From positions 124,001-188,000 of the forward strand of contig CANMWQ010000006.1 of assembly GCA_947501685.1 (NCBI GenBank): a stretch of 64,000 bases of DNA, read 5' to 3'. Both the position numbers and the translations under genes were made by a program. Source of the DNA: an uncultured Litoreibacter sp. (lineage in GTDB: Bacteria; Pseudomonadota; Alphaproteobacteria; Rhodobacterales; Rhodobacteraceae). Position 1 is the stretch's first letter; the number at the start of each line of letters is the position of its first letter. This document shows positions 8,535-17,776 of the stretch, one piece after another. The notes under the pieces were generated by a model. The model had not been told where the DNA came from. It worked only from the letters and a program-made list of their open reading frames with translations, and did not search any database.

Positions 8535-11021
8535 ATGAAAACGCATGTCAAAGCATTGGTCGTGGGCGGCGGGGCCGTGGGGACCTCGGTGGCGTATCAC
8601 CTGGGCAAAGCGGGATGGGACACCATGCTGTTGGAGCGCGACGAGCTGACCTCCGGCTCCACCTGGCACGCGGCGGGGCTCTTGCCCTATTTCAACATGA
8701 GCTATGCCACGACGCATATTCATGACTACTCCATCAAATTTTACAAAACGCTGGAGGAAGAGACCGGGCTGAATGCGGGTTTCTCCATCGTGGGCAATCT
8801 GCGCATGGCGCAGACCAAGGCGCGGATGGATGAATATGCGCTCTACGGCGCCACCGCCGAGACCGTCGGCGTGCCTTACGAATGGATGACGCCCGCGCAA
8901 ATTAAAGACCGCTGGCCGCTGATCCGCACGGAGGATCTGGAAGGCGCGATTTACCACCCCACGGATGGCTATATTAACCCTGCCGATGTCACGATGGCGA
9001 TGGCCAAGGGCGCCCGGCAACATGGGGTCACGATCGAGCGGAAGTGGCAGGTCGATGGCTATGAGTGGACCGGGTCAGAGTGGCGCGTGACCGTGACGAA
9101 GATGGTGGAGAAGGGCGGCAATCTGGTGGCTTCCGACGAGCAGACCGTCATCACTGCCCAGCATGTCGTCACTGCGACTGGCAATCACGCGCAGCGCACC
9201 GCCGAGCTGCTGAAGATCAAGATCCCCGCCATCCCGGTGGAGCATCAATTCATCGTCATGGACACCGACCCCGCGCTGGTCGAATGGCGCAAAACCAACC
9301 CCGAACACCCTGTCATCCGCGACGCCGATGCGCAAAGCTATGTGCGCGAGGAACGGGGCGGGTGGATCCTCGGTGTTTACGAGAAAAACGCGCCTGCGCG
9401 GTTTGAATACGGGGTGCCGGACAGTTTCCGGGCCGATCTGTTCCAGCTCGATCTGGAGCGGATTGAAGCGCAATATATGGCGATGATCCACCGGGTGCCG
9501 TCCTGCGAGGCCTCCGGGCTGAAGGATGATTTCAACGGCCCGATCTGCTACACGCCTGATGGAAATCCGCTGGTCGGCCCCGCGCCGGGCCTGCGCAACA
9601 TGTGGCTGGCCGAAGGGTTTTCTTTCGGGATCACCGCCGCCGGCGGCACGGGCTATTATCTGGCGCAAATGATGGTCGAGGGCGAGGCGGAGATCGACAT
9701 GGCCTCGCTCGATCCCAAACGCTACGGCTCATGGATGACCACCGAGTTTGCCGCGCGCAAGAACGAGGAATGCTACGACCACGTCTACATCCTGCACCAT
9801 CCCGACGAGGAACGCCCTGCGGCGCGGCCTTTGCGGACGTCTCCGGCCTATGACCGCCAAGCCGCGCGCGGCGCGCAGTTTGGCTGGGTCAATGGCTGGG
9901 AGCGCCCGAATTACTATGCTCCAGAAGGGTTCAGCGACCATGACAGCCGGTCTTTCCGGCGCGGCGGGTGGTGGCAATATGCCGTGGAAGAGGCGAAAGC
10001 GATCCGCGAGGGCGTGGGACTGATTGACGCCACGGCCTTCACCAAACATATCGTCAAGGGCCCCGGTGCTGGGGCATTTCTGGACTGGTTCACCACCAAC
10101 AAGCTGCCCCGCGTGGGCCGCATCAACCTGACCTACGCGCTGACGGATGCTGGCACGACGCGGACGGAATACACGATTGTGCGCTTGGCCGAGCAGGAAT
10201 TCTACCTCGTCTCCGCCGGGGCCTGGACCGCCTATGACGCGGATTATCTGCGCAAAAGCATCGAAGACAAAGAGGTCGAATTTGGCCGCATCGAATGTCA
10301 GGATGTCACCACCCAATGGGGCGTCTTTGCGATTGCCGGGCCAAAGTCGCGCGACGTTTTGGGGGCGGTGATCAAGGATGCAGACCCTGCCACGGCGCTT
10401 TCGAACAAGCGCTTCCCGTGGCTCTCTGCCAAGCAGATCGAGCTGGGCATGTGCCCGGTCAACGCCATCCGCGTCGCCTATACGGGCGAGCTGGGCTGGG
10501 AGCTGCACCACCCGATAGAGATGCAGAATTACCTGTTTGATCTGCTCGAAAAAGCAGGCGCGCCGCATGGTATGAAGCTGGTCGGCGCGCGGGCGCAAAA
10601 CTGGCTACGGCAGGAGAAAAGCTACCGCGCCTTTGGCACCGAACTGGGCCGCGACGCCACGCCCATGGAGGCCGACCTGCCGCGTTTCGTCGATCTGGAC
10701 AAGGAGTTTCGTGGCAAAGACGCCATGCAAGCCCTTGGGATCAGGTCAAAATGTGTGACCCTGCTGATTGACGGCCCGGATGACGCCGACCCGTGGGGCC
10801 GCGAGGCGCTTTATGCGGGCGATGTGAAAGTGGGGCGTCTGACCTCCGGCGGGTATTCCGTGGCCTTCGGCAAAAGCATCGGGATGGGCTATGTGACGCC
10901 CGAGCATGCAGCGGTCGGCACCAAGTTGAAGCTGCGCATGCATCGCCAGCTCTGGGACGCGGAGATCGTTGAGGACAGCCCCTATGATCCGAAGAATGCC
11001 ACCATCCGCGCAGATGGCTGA
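8535..11021 (+). CDS. FAD-dependent dehydrogenase with GcvT domains (dimethylglycine/sarcosine dehydrogenase-like)
   Basis: An 828-residue two-part enzyme: an N-terminal FAD/DAO domain (dinucleotide motif GGGAVG, residues 11-16) to about 440, then GcvT folate-binding and C-terminal barrel domains. His45 in TWHAAG corresponds to the histidine that carries covalent FAD in mammalian dimethylglycine dehydrogenase. By family it would oxidatively demethylate an N-methylated amino acid and pass the one-carbon unit to tetrahydrofolate. The exact amine is not readable; Roseobacters have many paralogues. It is single, followed by repeat copy 3, with another FAD oxidase nearby on the other strand. Confidence 0.88.
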   Translation: MKTHVKALVVGGGAVGTSVAYHLGKAGWDTMLLERDELTSGSTWHAAGLLPYFNMSYATTHIHDYSIKFYKTLEEETGLNAGFSIVGNLRMAQTKARMDEYALYGATAETVGVPYEWMTPAQIKDRWPLIRTEDLEGAIYHPTDGYINPADVTMAMAKGARQHGVTIERKWQVDGYEWTGSEWRVTVTKMVEKGGNLVASDEQTVITAQHVVTATGNHAQRTAELLKIKIPAIPVEHQFIVMDTDPALVEWRKTNPEHPVIRDADAQSYVREERGGWILGVYEKNAPARFEYGVPDSFRADLFQLDLERIEAQYMAMIHRVPSCEASGLKDDFNGPICYTPDGNPLVGPAPGLRNMWLAEGFSFGITAAGGTGYYLAQMMVEGEAEIDMASLDPKRYGSWMTTEFAARKNEECYDHVYILHHPDEERPAARPLRTSPAYDRQAARGAQFGWVNGWERPNYYAPEGFSDHDSRSFRRGGWWQYAVEEAKAIREGVGLIDATAFTKHIVKGPGAGAFLDWFTTNKLPRVGRINLTYALTDAGTTRTEYTIVRLAEQEFYLVSAGAWTAYDADYLRKSIEDKEVEFGRIECQDVTTQWGVFAIAGPKSRDVLGAVIKDADPATALSNKRFPWLSAKQIELGMCPVNAIRVAYTGELGWELHHPIEMQNYLFDLLEKAGAPHGMKLVGARAQNWLRQEKSYRAFGTELGRDATPMEADLPRFVDLDKEFRGKDAMQALGIRSKCVTLLIDGPDDADPWGREALYAGDVKVGRLTSGGYSVAFGKSIGMGYVTPEHAAVGTKLKLRMHRQLWDAEIVEDSPYDPKNATIRADG

Positions 11022-11049
11022 CCCAAATGGGTGCTGCGCACGCATGATA

Positions 11050-11106
11050 TTTGAATGAGGGGCGCTGCCCCTCAAACTCCCCGGAGTATTTTTGAAGCAG
11101 TGATAG
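11050..11106 (+). repeat. Intergenic hairpin-plus-tail element, copy 3
   Basis: A GAGGGG-CGCTG-CCCCTC-type stem-loop (11057-11073) is followed by CCCCGGAGTATTTTTGAAGCAGTGAT (11079-11104). It lies between the convergent stops of the dehydrogenase gene and a small membrane-protein gene. Confidence 0.75.
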
Positions 11107-11109
11107 GGG

Positions 11110-11499
11110 TTAGCGGCGGTTCTTGCGACGGGTGCGGCGCCAGATCTCATAGCGGCGGCGGGTGCGGATCATGGCGTTGGACAGCGGCGCGCGCAGCAGC
11201 GGCAGGTCCACGGCCAAGAGCAGCAAGCCCACAGGCAGCATCCAGAGGCCCAGAAAGGGCAGGATCGCAAGCAGCCCGCCTGCGATGAACAAAAGCGCGA
11301 TGGGCAGCCGTATGATCCACCAGCCACGGGCGCGAATTGTGGCCAGCGGGCGGTTGATCGCGGGGATCTGACGGCCAATCGCGTCGAATTGGCGCTCAAG
11401 ACGCAGCCGGGCGCGTTGGCGCGGGCTGAGGCGGCTGGGGGCGAGGTCGCTGTGGGCGGGTTTGCCCTTCAGCCTGCTATGCGGATCACTGACCATCAT
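11110..11499 (-). CDS. Small two-helix membrane protein
   Basis: A 129-residue protein with a basic N-terminal part (about 1-58), two adjacent membrane helices (about 60-80 and 83-102) joined by a short Pro/Gly turn, and a strongly basic tail ending RRRYEIWRRTRRKNRR. The helix hairpin with conserved Pro/Gly resembles small PGPGW-like membrane proteins, but I cannot name it. ATG at 11499 or 11496 may start it. Monocistronic. Confidence 0.7.
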   Translation of the reverse strand: MMVSDPHSRLKGKPAHSDLAPSRLSPRQRARLRLERQFDAIGRQIPAINRPLATIRARGWWIIRLPIALLFIAGGLLAILPFLGLWMLPVGLLLLAVDLPLLRAPLSNAMIRTRRRYEIWRRTRRKNRR

Positions 11500-11539
11500 G
11501 GCGTCTCAGATAGGCTGCCTTGCGCGTTAAATCAATGTC

Positions 11540-12610
11540 CTAGCCAAAACGGGACGGCGATAGGGCTTGGACTGTGGCCGGGTCCAGCGCGGGCGGGCGC
11601 TCCGCGATCAGGTCGGCCAAAAGCGCGCTGGCGGCGGGCGCGGTCTGGAAACCGTAGCCGCCTTGACCCGCACACCAGATGAAATCCTGCTCTCGCGCAT
11701 CGCGGCCCAGCACCAGCACGCGGTCGGGGGCAAAGCTGCGCAGGCCTGCCCATGTGACCTCCGGACGGGTGACAGGGGCGGTGACCAGCTCTTGGTAGCG
11801 GGCCAGCCCTTCAGCCAGCACCATGTCGTCGGCAAAGGCGTCGCAGGGGGGCATCGCATGTTCCTCGGACGGGGAGACCAGCCATTTCCCGGCGGAGGGT
11901 TTGGCATACCAGGCCTCCTGCACGCCGTCCACGAAGGGCCAGTCGGTGGTGTCGTGCTCCTGTGGGGCTGCCAGCTGCGCGAAGGAGCGGCGGTAGGGTT
12001 GGATGCCCAAGGGCGTCACGCCTGCCAGTTTTGCGACCTCGTCCGCCCATGCGCCCGCTGCATTGACCATCAGGCTTGTGTCGAAGCTTTCACCCCCTGC
12101 CTGCACGCGCCAGCCTTGCGCGGTTTTTGTGATCTGCTCCACCCGCGCGCCTTTTACGATCCGCGCGCCCTGCGCGGTGGCGCGCCGCACGAATCCTTGC
12201 ACCATCAGGTCGGTGTCGAGGTCGAATATCCCCTCCCGGTAGCCGACAAACCCGACCGTGTCGGGGTTCAGGATGGGGAATTTTTGTTGCGCCTCGGGGA
12301 TGGAGATCGCCTCCATGTTGAAGTCGCGATATTCGGCCATGAAGGCCTGCCGTTGATCAGCGCGGGCCAGCATCATCATGGCGCGCGGGGTCAGCAGGCC
12401 TGCCTCCTCCAGATAGGCGTTTGACGCATAGTTCAGCGCGCGGACGACCTCATTGCCATAATCGCGCAGAAACATCGCGGCCGAGCGCCCGGTGGCGTGG
12501 TAGCCAAGCTGATCCTCGGCCTCCAGCACCACCACATCGCCTAAGGGCGCGAGGGAGGCGGCGGCGGACAGGCCCGCGACGCCGCCGCCGATAATCAGGA
12601 TGTCGCTCAC
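11540..12610 (-). CDS. FAD-dependent amino-acid/amine oxidoreductase (DAO family)
   Basis: A 356-residue single-domain flavoenzyme with dinucleotide motif IIGGGVAGLSAA (residues 6-17), HATGRSAA near residue 38 and the C-terminal CAGQGGYGFQTAPA. It is the type that oxidises glycine, sarcosine or D-amino acids, or dehydrogenates hydroxyacids. Its ATG overlaps the stop of the upstream aldo/keto reductase gene by four bases, so the two are translated together; the coupling suggests a shared pathway. Substrate unknown. Confidence 0.87.
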   Translation of the reverse strand: MSDILIIGGGVAGLSAAASLAPLGDVVVLEAEDQLGYHATGRSAAMFLRDYGNEVVRALNYASNAYLEEAGLLTPRAMMMLARADQRQAFMAEYRDFNMEAISIPEAQQKFPILNPDTVGFVGYREGIFDLDTDLMVQGFVRRATAQGARIVKGARVEQITKTAQGWRVQAGGESFDTSLMVNAAGAWADEVAKLAGVTPLGIQPYRRSFAQLAAPQEHDTTDWPFVDGVQEAWYAKPSAGKWLVSPSEEHAMPPCDAFADDMVLAEGLARYQELVTAPVTRPEVTWAGLRSFAPDRVLVLGRDAREQDFIWCAGQGGYGFQTAPAASALLADLIAERPPALDPATVQALSPSRFG

Positions 12611-13539
12611 GCCTCCTCAAGCCGGTCCGTGGCAGGGGGTGGGGTGGGGGTGAGTGCGGTCATCTCCGCATAGAGCGCGTCGTTCATTTTGAAGCTCAAC
12701 GCGGCCAGCGAGGGCTGCAATTGCGCCACCGAACGGGCGGAAATGATCGGCGCGGCAACGCCCGGATTATGCGCGACCCATGCGACGGCCAGCGTCGCGG
12801 GGTGGGTGCCATGCGCTTCTGCCAGCTTGGGCAGTGCGGCGGCGGCGTCATGCATCCAGTCTACATCGTAGCGCTTGGTGTACATCTCCACCTCTTTCAG
12901 CCGGCCCCCTGCGCCTGCCGCGTATTTGCCCGTCAGCAGCCCGCCGCCCAGTGGCGAATAGGGCACCACGGCCACGTCGTGATCGGCGCAGGCGCGGATG
13001 ATCTCCACCTCCGCTTGGCGTTTCACAAGGTTATACATCGGTTGCAGCACGTCGATTTTGAGGTCGAATTTTGCGGCCACGTTGCAGGCTTTGACCACCT
13101 GCCAGGCGGCGAAATTGGACACGCCGATATAGCGAAACGCGCCACCGGCTTTCAGCCCGGCCAGCGCCTCGAAGGTCTCCTCCAGCGGGGTGTCATCATC
13201 CCAGCGGTGCAGATACATCAGATCGACGCTCTCCATCCCGAGCCTGTCCAGCGAGGTGGCGACACTGGCGCGGACATTGGCGGCCGTATGCGGCGCGTCA
13301 AAGGAGATTTTCGAGGCAAGGATCACGTCGTCCAGCTCATGGGCGGCGAACTCCCCCAGAAAGCGCTCCGACGCGCCGTCATTATAGGCGTAGGCCGTGT
13401 CAAAGAAGTTCAGCCCTGCCTCTCGGCAGGTGGCGTAAAGCGCCTCTGAAGCGGCGTGATCGGCGGTGGAGCCAAACTGCATGGTTCCAAAACAAAGGGG
13501 CGAGGCGGGGGTGCCGGAGCGGGTCATTAGCTGTGTCAT
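12607..13539 (-). CDS. Aldo/keto reductase
   Basis: A 310-residue NADPH-dependent TIM-barrel reductase. The catalytic tetrad is visible: Asp47 and Tyr52 (FFDTAYAYNDG), Lys77 (ILASKISF) and His111 (MYLHRWDD). The frame is open to 13692, but ATG at 13539 begins the family N-terminus and the upstream residues do not look like protein of this family. First gene of a two-gene operon with the FAD oxidase, divergent from the lipoprotein gene at 13677. Confidence 0.88.
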   Translation of the reverse strand: MTQLMTRSGTPASPLCFGTMQFGSTADHAASEALYATCREAGLNFFDTAYAYNDGASERFLGEFAAHELDDVILASKISFDAPHTAANVRASVATSLDRLGMESVDLMYLHRWDDDTPLEETFEALAGLKAGGAFRYIGVSNFAAWQVVKACNVAAKFDLKIDVLQPMYNLVKRQAEVEIIRACADHDVAVVPYSPLGGGLLTGKYAAGAGGRLKEVEMYTKRYDVDWMHDAAAALPKLAEAHGTHPATLAVAWVAHNPGVAAPIISARSVAQLQPSLAALSFKMNDALYAEMTALTPTPPPATDRLEEA

Positions 13540-13676
13540 GCATGCGATGGTGGCAGAGAAACGGCCGACCGGGAAGGCCAATCGCGCGGCTGTGATCGGA
13601 GATCTCCGCGCGCATGTCTCGACAAGGCGCTGGCTGCGCGCTAGGCGTGGGCGAAGCAAAAAAGGGACGTGAGGCG

Positions 13677-14300
13677 ATGAGTTTGAGAGCATTGGTGGCG
13701 CTGGTCTTGGTGGCGGGTTTGGCGGCCTGCGGCGGGCCGCGGTCAGACGGGGGCGCGGGGCTGAATGTGCAGGCCCAACAGGCAGAGCAAGCTGATGTGG
13801 TGGCGCTGACCCAGAAAATCATGGGGCTCGGCGCAAATGTCGACCCGGAGGAGGCCGCCCGCGCCGCCCGCATCGCCTATAGCTACACCGCGCAATTGCG
13901 CCGCGACTACCAGATCACCGACGGGCCCATTATTCACAACATCAAGGTCAATAACGGCACCAAGCCGCGCGGGCTGTGCTGGCACTGGGCCCAAGACATG
14001 GAGACCCGGCTGGGCCAGGAGAATTTCCAGACGCTGGACCTGCACCGCGCGATTGCGAATTTCGACAATTGGCGGCTGGAGCATTCCACCGTGATCGTCA
14101 GCGCTGCCGGGGCGGATATGTATGACGGGCTGGTGCTTGATCCGTGGCGCAAGGGCGGGGTGCTGGTCTGGGACGACGTGCGCGCCGACACGCGCTACAA
14201 CTGGACCCCGCGCGAGGAGGTCTTCGCCTATAAGCGCGCCCGCGGTGAGCTGACCACCCGCTATGTCACCGCCGCCGGGGCCACGATCCGCACGGAATAG
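13677..14300 (+). CDS. Unrecognised lipoprotein
   Basis: A 207-residue protein with a lipoprotein signal peptide (lipobox LAAC, Cys18 in ALVLVAGLAACGG), so probably anchored to a membrane facing the periplasm. The mature part contains CWHWAQDMETRLGQ and LEHSTVIVSA...LVLDPWRKGGVLVWDDVRAD; the Cys, the His of EHS and the Asp of LDPW are arranged as in papain-like or transglutaminase-type folds, which is only a guess. ATG at 13677 is preceded by GTGAGG and starts the signal peptide. Function unknown. Confidence 0.75.
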   Translation: MSLRALVALVLVAGLAACGGPRSDGGAGLNVQAQQAEQADVVALTQKIMGLGANVDPEEAARAARIAYSYTAQLRRDYQITDGPIIHNIKVNNGTKPRGLCWHWAQDMETRLGQENFQTLDLHRAIANFDNWRLEHSTVIVSAAGADMYDGLVLDPWRKGGVLVWDDVRADTRYNWTPREEVFAYKRARGELTTRYVTAAGATIRTE

Positions 14301-14303
14301 CCG

Positions 14304-15218
14304 CTAAAGGCGCGCGGTCTTCTGCTCTCGCCAAATGATGTAGAGACCTGCGCCGATGGTGATGGCGATGCCGAGCTGCGCCAGCCCGTTGGGCCATTCG
14401 CGAAAGGCGACATAGCCGATCAGCGTGGCCACGGGGATCTCGAGATATTGCATGGGTGCCAGCGTGGCGGAGGGGGCGAAGCGCAGGCTCCAGCTCATCA
14501 GCAGATGTGCGAAGGTGCCCAAGACGCCGATCAGCCCGAGCATCCACAGATCCGCGTCTGACGGGCTGACCAGCGTCAGCGCGCCCCATGCGAGGCCTCC
14601 GAAGGCCAGGTACAGCACACCCAGAATGGCGCAGGCCATCATGCCTGACACGGCCTGCATGGCGATCGGGTCCACATCCTTGGCGACTTGTCGTGTGACC
14701 AGCATGAAGAGCGAGAAAACCACGGCCACAAAGAGCGGCAAGAGCGCCAGCGCGCCCACTTCGGCAAAGCTGGGCTGGATCACCAGAAGCGTGCCGATGA
14801 AGCCCACGGTGCAGGCGATCAGGCGGCGGGGGCCGACCTCTTCATGCAGGATGTACTTGCCCAAGAGCAGCATGATGAAGGGCATGACAAAGGCGATGGC
14901 CACTGTGTCGGCCAGCGGCATGAAGCGCAGGGCGGTGAACATGGCCCCGATGCCCAGCATGTGAAACACAGTCCTGAGCAGGATCAGCTTGATCACCCGC
15001 GGGCTCATGGCGAAGCTGCGGGCGGTGAAGACCACCAGCGGGATCAGCAGCACGGCCTGCATCCCGAACCGCACGAGGATGAGCTGGCCCAGCGGGATCG
15101 TGTCGCCCACCGCCTTGGCCAGCGCGTCGCCCATCGGTGCCAGCACGCAAAAGCCCAGCATCAGCAAAATGCCAAGCGAGGGCCGGTCGGCCTGTCTTGC
15201 GGCGATGAAATCAGTCAT
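14304..15218 (-). CDS. DMT-family (EamA) membrane transporter
   Basis: A 304-residue inner-membrane protein with about ten membrane helices arranged as two EamA repeats (about residues 17-150 and 165-300). The repeat ends are marked by ADTVAIAFVMPF and PSATLAPMQYLEIPVATLIGY, typical of drug/metabolite exporters such as RhaT/YdcZ relatives. It probably exports a small metabolite; the substrate cannot be inferred. It converges with the lipoprotein gene with three bases between stops. Confidence 0.88.
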   Translation of the reverse strand: MTDFIAARQADRPSLGILLMLGFCVLAPMGDALAKAVGDTIPLGQLILVRFGMQAVLLIPLVVFTARSFAMSPRVIKLILLRTVFHMLGIGAMFTALRFMPLADTVAIAFVMPFIMLLLGKYILHEEVGPRRLIACTVGFIGTLLVIQPSFAEVGALALLPLFVAVVFSLFMLVTRQVAKDVDPIAMQAVSGMMACAILGVLYLAFGGLAWGALTLVSPSDADLWMLGLIGVLGTFAHLLMSWSLRFAPSATLAPMQYLEIPVATLIGYVAFREWPNGLAQLGIAITIGAGLYIIWREQKTARL

Positions 15219-15339
15219 GCCGCGACGCTAGGAGCGGCGCGCCGCAAAGTCACGCGGGAAAGCGGCGCGTGCGGGGGCTTGGCATGGCGGCCCGCTGGGG
15301 CTATGGGTCACGCTCACCTCAACTCGTGGAGCAGAGCCC

Positions 15340-16134
15340 ATGCAAGGCAGCGCAAATCTCAATATTATGGTCAAGGCCGCCTTTGCCGCCGGGCGCAGTC
15401 TGGCAAAGGATTTTCGCGAGGTGGAGAACCTGCAGGTCTCCATGAAAGGGGCGGGGGATTTTGTGTCGAAAGCCGACACCGCCGCCGAAGAGATCATCCG
15501 CGACATGCTGATGGAGGCGCGGCCCACCTATGGCTGGCTGGGCGAGGAAAGCGCCGAGGTCGAGGGCAAGGATCCGACGCGCCGCTGGATCGTCGACCCG
15601 CTCGACGGCACCACGAATTTTCTGCACGGCATGCCGCATTGGGCCGTGTCCATCGCGCTGGAACATAAAGGCGAGATCGTCTCGGCCGTGGTCTATGACC
15701 CCGCCAAGGATGAGATGTTTTACGCCGAGAAAGGCCAGGGCTGCTGGCTGAATGACAAGACCCGGCTGCGGGTCTCGGGCCGGTCGCGGATGATCGAGAG
15801 CGTCTTTGCCACCGGCGTGCCTTTCGCGGGGGGCAAGTATCTGCCTGCCACCTTGCAGGACCTCGCCGGGCTGATGCCCGAATGCGCGGGCGTGCGCCGC
15901 TGGGGCGCGGCCTCGCTGGATTTGGCCTATGTGGCCGCCGGGCGCTATGACGGCTATTGGGAACGCGGCCTGAACATCTGGGACATCGCGGGCGGCGTGT
16001 TGCTGATCAAAGAGGCGGGCGGCTTTATCGAACCCATCCGCGAGGGGCAAAACCTTTTGGAAAACGGCCACCTGATCTGCGCCAACCCCGAGATTTTCAA
16101 ACCCTTCGCCAAGGTGATCCGCGCGCGCGACTAA
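15340..16134 (+). CDS. suhB: Inositol-1-monophosphatase (SuhB type)
   Basis: A 264-residue IMPase with all metal ligands: Glu69-Glu70 (GEESAE), Asp86 and Asp89 (DPLDGTTNFLHG) and Asp215 (WDIAGG). The N-terminus MQGSANLNIMVKAAFAAG and the TNFLHG variant are those of bacterial SuhB, which dephosphorylates myo-inositol 1-phosphate and, in enterobacteria, also joins rRNA antitermination complexes. Paralogue of the protein at 3771-4598 but clearly a different branch. Followed by repeat copy 4. Confidence 0.9.
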   Translation: MQGSANLNIMVKAAFAAGRSLAKDFREVENLQVSMKGAGDFVSKADTAAEEIIRDMLMEARPTYGWLGEESAEVEGKDPTRRWIVDPLDGTTNFLHGMPHWAVSIALEHKGEIVSAVVYDPAKDEMFYAEKGQGCWLNDKTRLRVSGRSRMIESVFATGVPFAGGKYLPATLQDLAGLMPECAGVRRWGAASLDLAYVAAGRYDGYWERGLNIWDIAGGVLLIKEAGGFIEPIREGQNLLENGHLICANPEIFKPFAKVIRARD

Positions 16135-16164
16135 ATTGTGCTGCGCGCGCGATATTTTTGCGCT

Positions 16165-16226
16165 CTTTGGGGGCTTTGCCCCCAGCCGCGCGGGCAGACC
16201 CCCAGAGTATTTATGAAGCAGTGATG
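16165..16226 (+). repeat. Intergenic hairpin-plus-tail element, copy 4
   Basis: A GGGGG-CTTTG-CCCCC hairpin at 16169-16183, then the tail CCAGAGTATTTATGAAGCAGTGATGG at 16202-16227. It lies between convergent suhB and ygfZ stops; part of the tail overlaps the last codons of ygfZ on the other strand. Confidence 0.7.
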
Positions 16227-16960
16227 GTGGCTTGGCCCGCCTGCATGCAGCCTTTGGCGCGGTCAAAGCGCAGATAGGCGAGGCCTTGGGGGCCTGCGAC
16301 CGTGTGCAGCGTGCCGACGGGTTTGCCGTTCGCCATGATGGGTGTGCCGGGGATGGCCGTTCCGTCGATGGTGACGCGGGCCAGGCCTTTGCGCAGCTCG
16401 GTCTTGTGCTTCATGCGGGCGGTGACCTCCTGGCCGACATAGCAGCCCTTTTTGAAGTCAACGCCGTTGAGCTGTTCGAAATTCATCTCGAGAATGTAGC
16501 TGTCATCGGGTGTCAGCTCAGCGCCCGCTTCGGGGACCATATGGGCCACGCGCAGCGCGTCCCAGTCAGTGTGCTCCTCTGTGCCGCCCAGATCATAGGC
16601 GCGCCAGCCCAGCGCGGGGGCGCGCGGGTCGGGGAAGGCCTGTTGCGGGGCCGGGCCAAGCCCGCGGGAGACCTCCATTTCCACGGGCTCAATCGCCACA
16701 TCGGCGCGCAGCCGGTACATGGTGAGGCGTTTCAGCAGGGCGGGGGCCAGTGCGCCTGCTACGTCAATGAGGATCGCGTCATCGCCCGGCACCAGAAAGA
16801 AGTCAGCGAGGTATTTGCCCTGTGGCGACAGCAGGGCCGTATAGACCAGCCCGTTTTCCAGCTTGGCCACGTCATTGGTGACCAGCCCTTGCAGGAAATC
16901 CTCCCGGTCCGCGCCGGTGACGGCGAGGATTTGCCTGTTATCTATGCGCTCGCCCGGCAT
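16211..16960 (-). CDS. ygfZ: YgfZ/GcvT-like folate-binding protein
   Basis: A 249-residue protein of the YgfZ/IBA57 family, which uses tetrahydrofolate to help maturation or repair of certain iron-sulfur enzymes. The diagnostic KGCYVGQEVTAR motif is present, and the N-terminal VTGADREDFLQGLVTND is typical. The same frame stays open to 17698, but that stretch is antisense to the glycosyltransferase gene; ATG at 16960 gives the known N-terminus (ILAVTGADREDFLQ) at the expected length. Confidence 0.9.
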   Translation of the reverse strand: MPGERIDNRQILAVTGADREDFLQGLVTNDVAKLENGLVYTALLSPQGKYLADFFLVPGDDAILIDVAGALAPALLKRLTMYRLRADVAIEPVEMEVSRGLGPAPQQAFPDPRAPALGWRAYDLGGTEEHTDWDALRVAHMVPEAGAELTPDDSYILEMNFEQLNGVDFKKGCYVGQEVTARMKHKTELRKGLARVTIDGTAIPGTPIMANGKPVGTLHTVAGPQGLAYLRFDRAKGCMQAGQATITAS

Positions 16961-17026
16961 CTTCGCCCTCCCGCTTTGCTGTTGGGTATCATATAGGGGG
17001 CGGGTGACGCTTCCAACAGGGGCCTT

Positions 17027-17707
17027 ATGCCTGCTCATTTGTCGATTGTGATCCCGGTGCTCAATGCTGGCGACGCGCTGCCCGGCTTGCTGGACAGCCT
17101 GCTGCCGGGCGTGGCGCAAGGGGTGATCCGCGAGGTGATTGTCAGCGATGGCGGCAGCTCTGACGCGACGCTTCAAATGGCGCGCGATGCGGGCTGCGAG
17201 ATTGTGAAAGGCCCCGCCGGGCGCGGCGGGCAGTTGCGGCGCGGCGCGGATGTCGCGCGGGGGGACTGGCTGATGTTTTTGCATGCCGACACGCAGCTGC
17301 CACCCGGCTGGGTGGGGGCCGTTTGCACGCACCTTGACCCGGAAACGGCGGCGTATTTTCGGCTGGCCTTTCGCTCGGATGCGGTGATGGCGCGGGTGAC
17401 AGCGGGGTGGGCGAACCTGCGCAGCAGGCTTTTTGCGCTGCCTTACGGCGATCAGGGTCTGCTGATCTCTCGCGCGCTTTATGACGCGGTGGGCGGCTAT
17501 GCCGACATGCCGCTGATGGAGGATGTGGCGCTGGCGCGCCAGCTGCGGGGCCGGATGGTGATGCTGGCTGAAACCGTCACCACGGACGGGCGGCGCTATG
17601 AGCAGGGCGGCTGGGTCAGGCGGGGCGCGCGCAACCTGTGGACGCTGGCGCGCTATCTGGCAGGGGCCGAGCCTACAAAGCTTGCTCAAGCCTATCACAA
17701 AAGCTGA
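17027..17707 (+). CDS. Family 2 glycosyltransferase (TIGR04283-like)
   Basis: A 226-residue GT-A-fold enzyme without membrane helices. LSIVIPVLNAG, EVIVSDGGSSDAT and FLHADTQLPPGW hold the nucleotide-sugar and metal-binding residues; GDQGLLISRALYDAVGGYADMPLMEDV is characteristic of the short TIGR04283 group, some of which have been linked to arsenosugar synthesis. No other arsenosugar gene is adjacent, so the acceptor is open. It starts 66 bases from the divergent ygfZ start. Confidence 0.85.
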   Translation: MPAHLSIVIPVLNAGDALPGLLDSLLPGVAQGVIREVIVSDGGSSDATLQMARDAGCEIVKGPAGRGGQLRRGADVARGDWLMFLHADTQLPPGWVGAVCTHLDPETAAYFRLAFRSDAVMARVTAGWANLRSRLFALPYGDQGLLISRALYDAVGGYADMPLMEDVALARQLRGRMVMLAETVTTDGRRYEQGGWVRRGARNLWTLARYLAGAEPTKLAQAYHKS

Positions 17708-17776
17708 TCCGCTGGCGATTGACCGCCCTTCGCTTGCGTCTTACCTCTTGTGCACCCCAATAAAAGGACCTCGCGC

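Noticed and set aside
11540-13539. Treating the aldo/keto reductase and FAD oxidase as part of the GcvT-dehydrogenase pathway at 8535
   Set aside because: They are on the opposite strand and separated by an unrelated gene and a terminator-like repeat; no shared regulation is visible.
16961-17698. Long N-terminal extension of the ygfZ frame
   Set aside because: Antisense to the glycosyltransferase gene and unlike any YgfZ N-terminus; the internal ATG at 16960 gives the standard protein.
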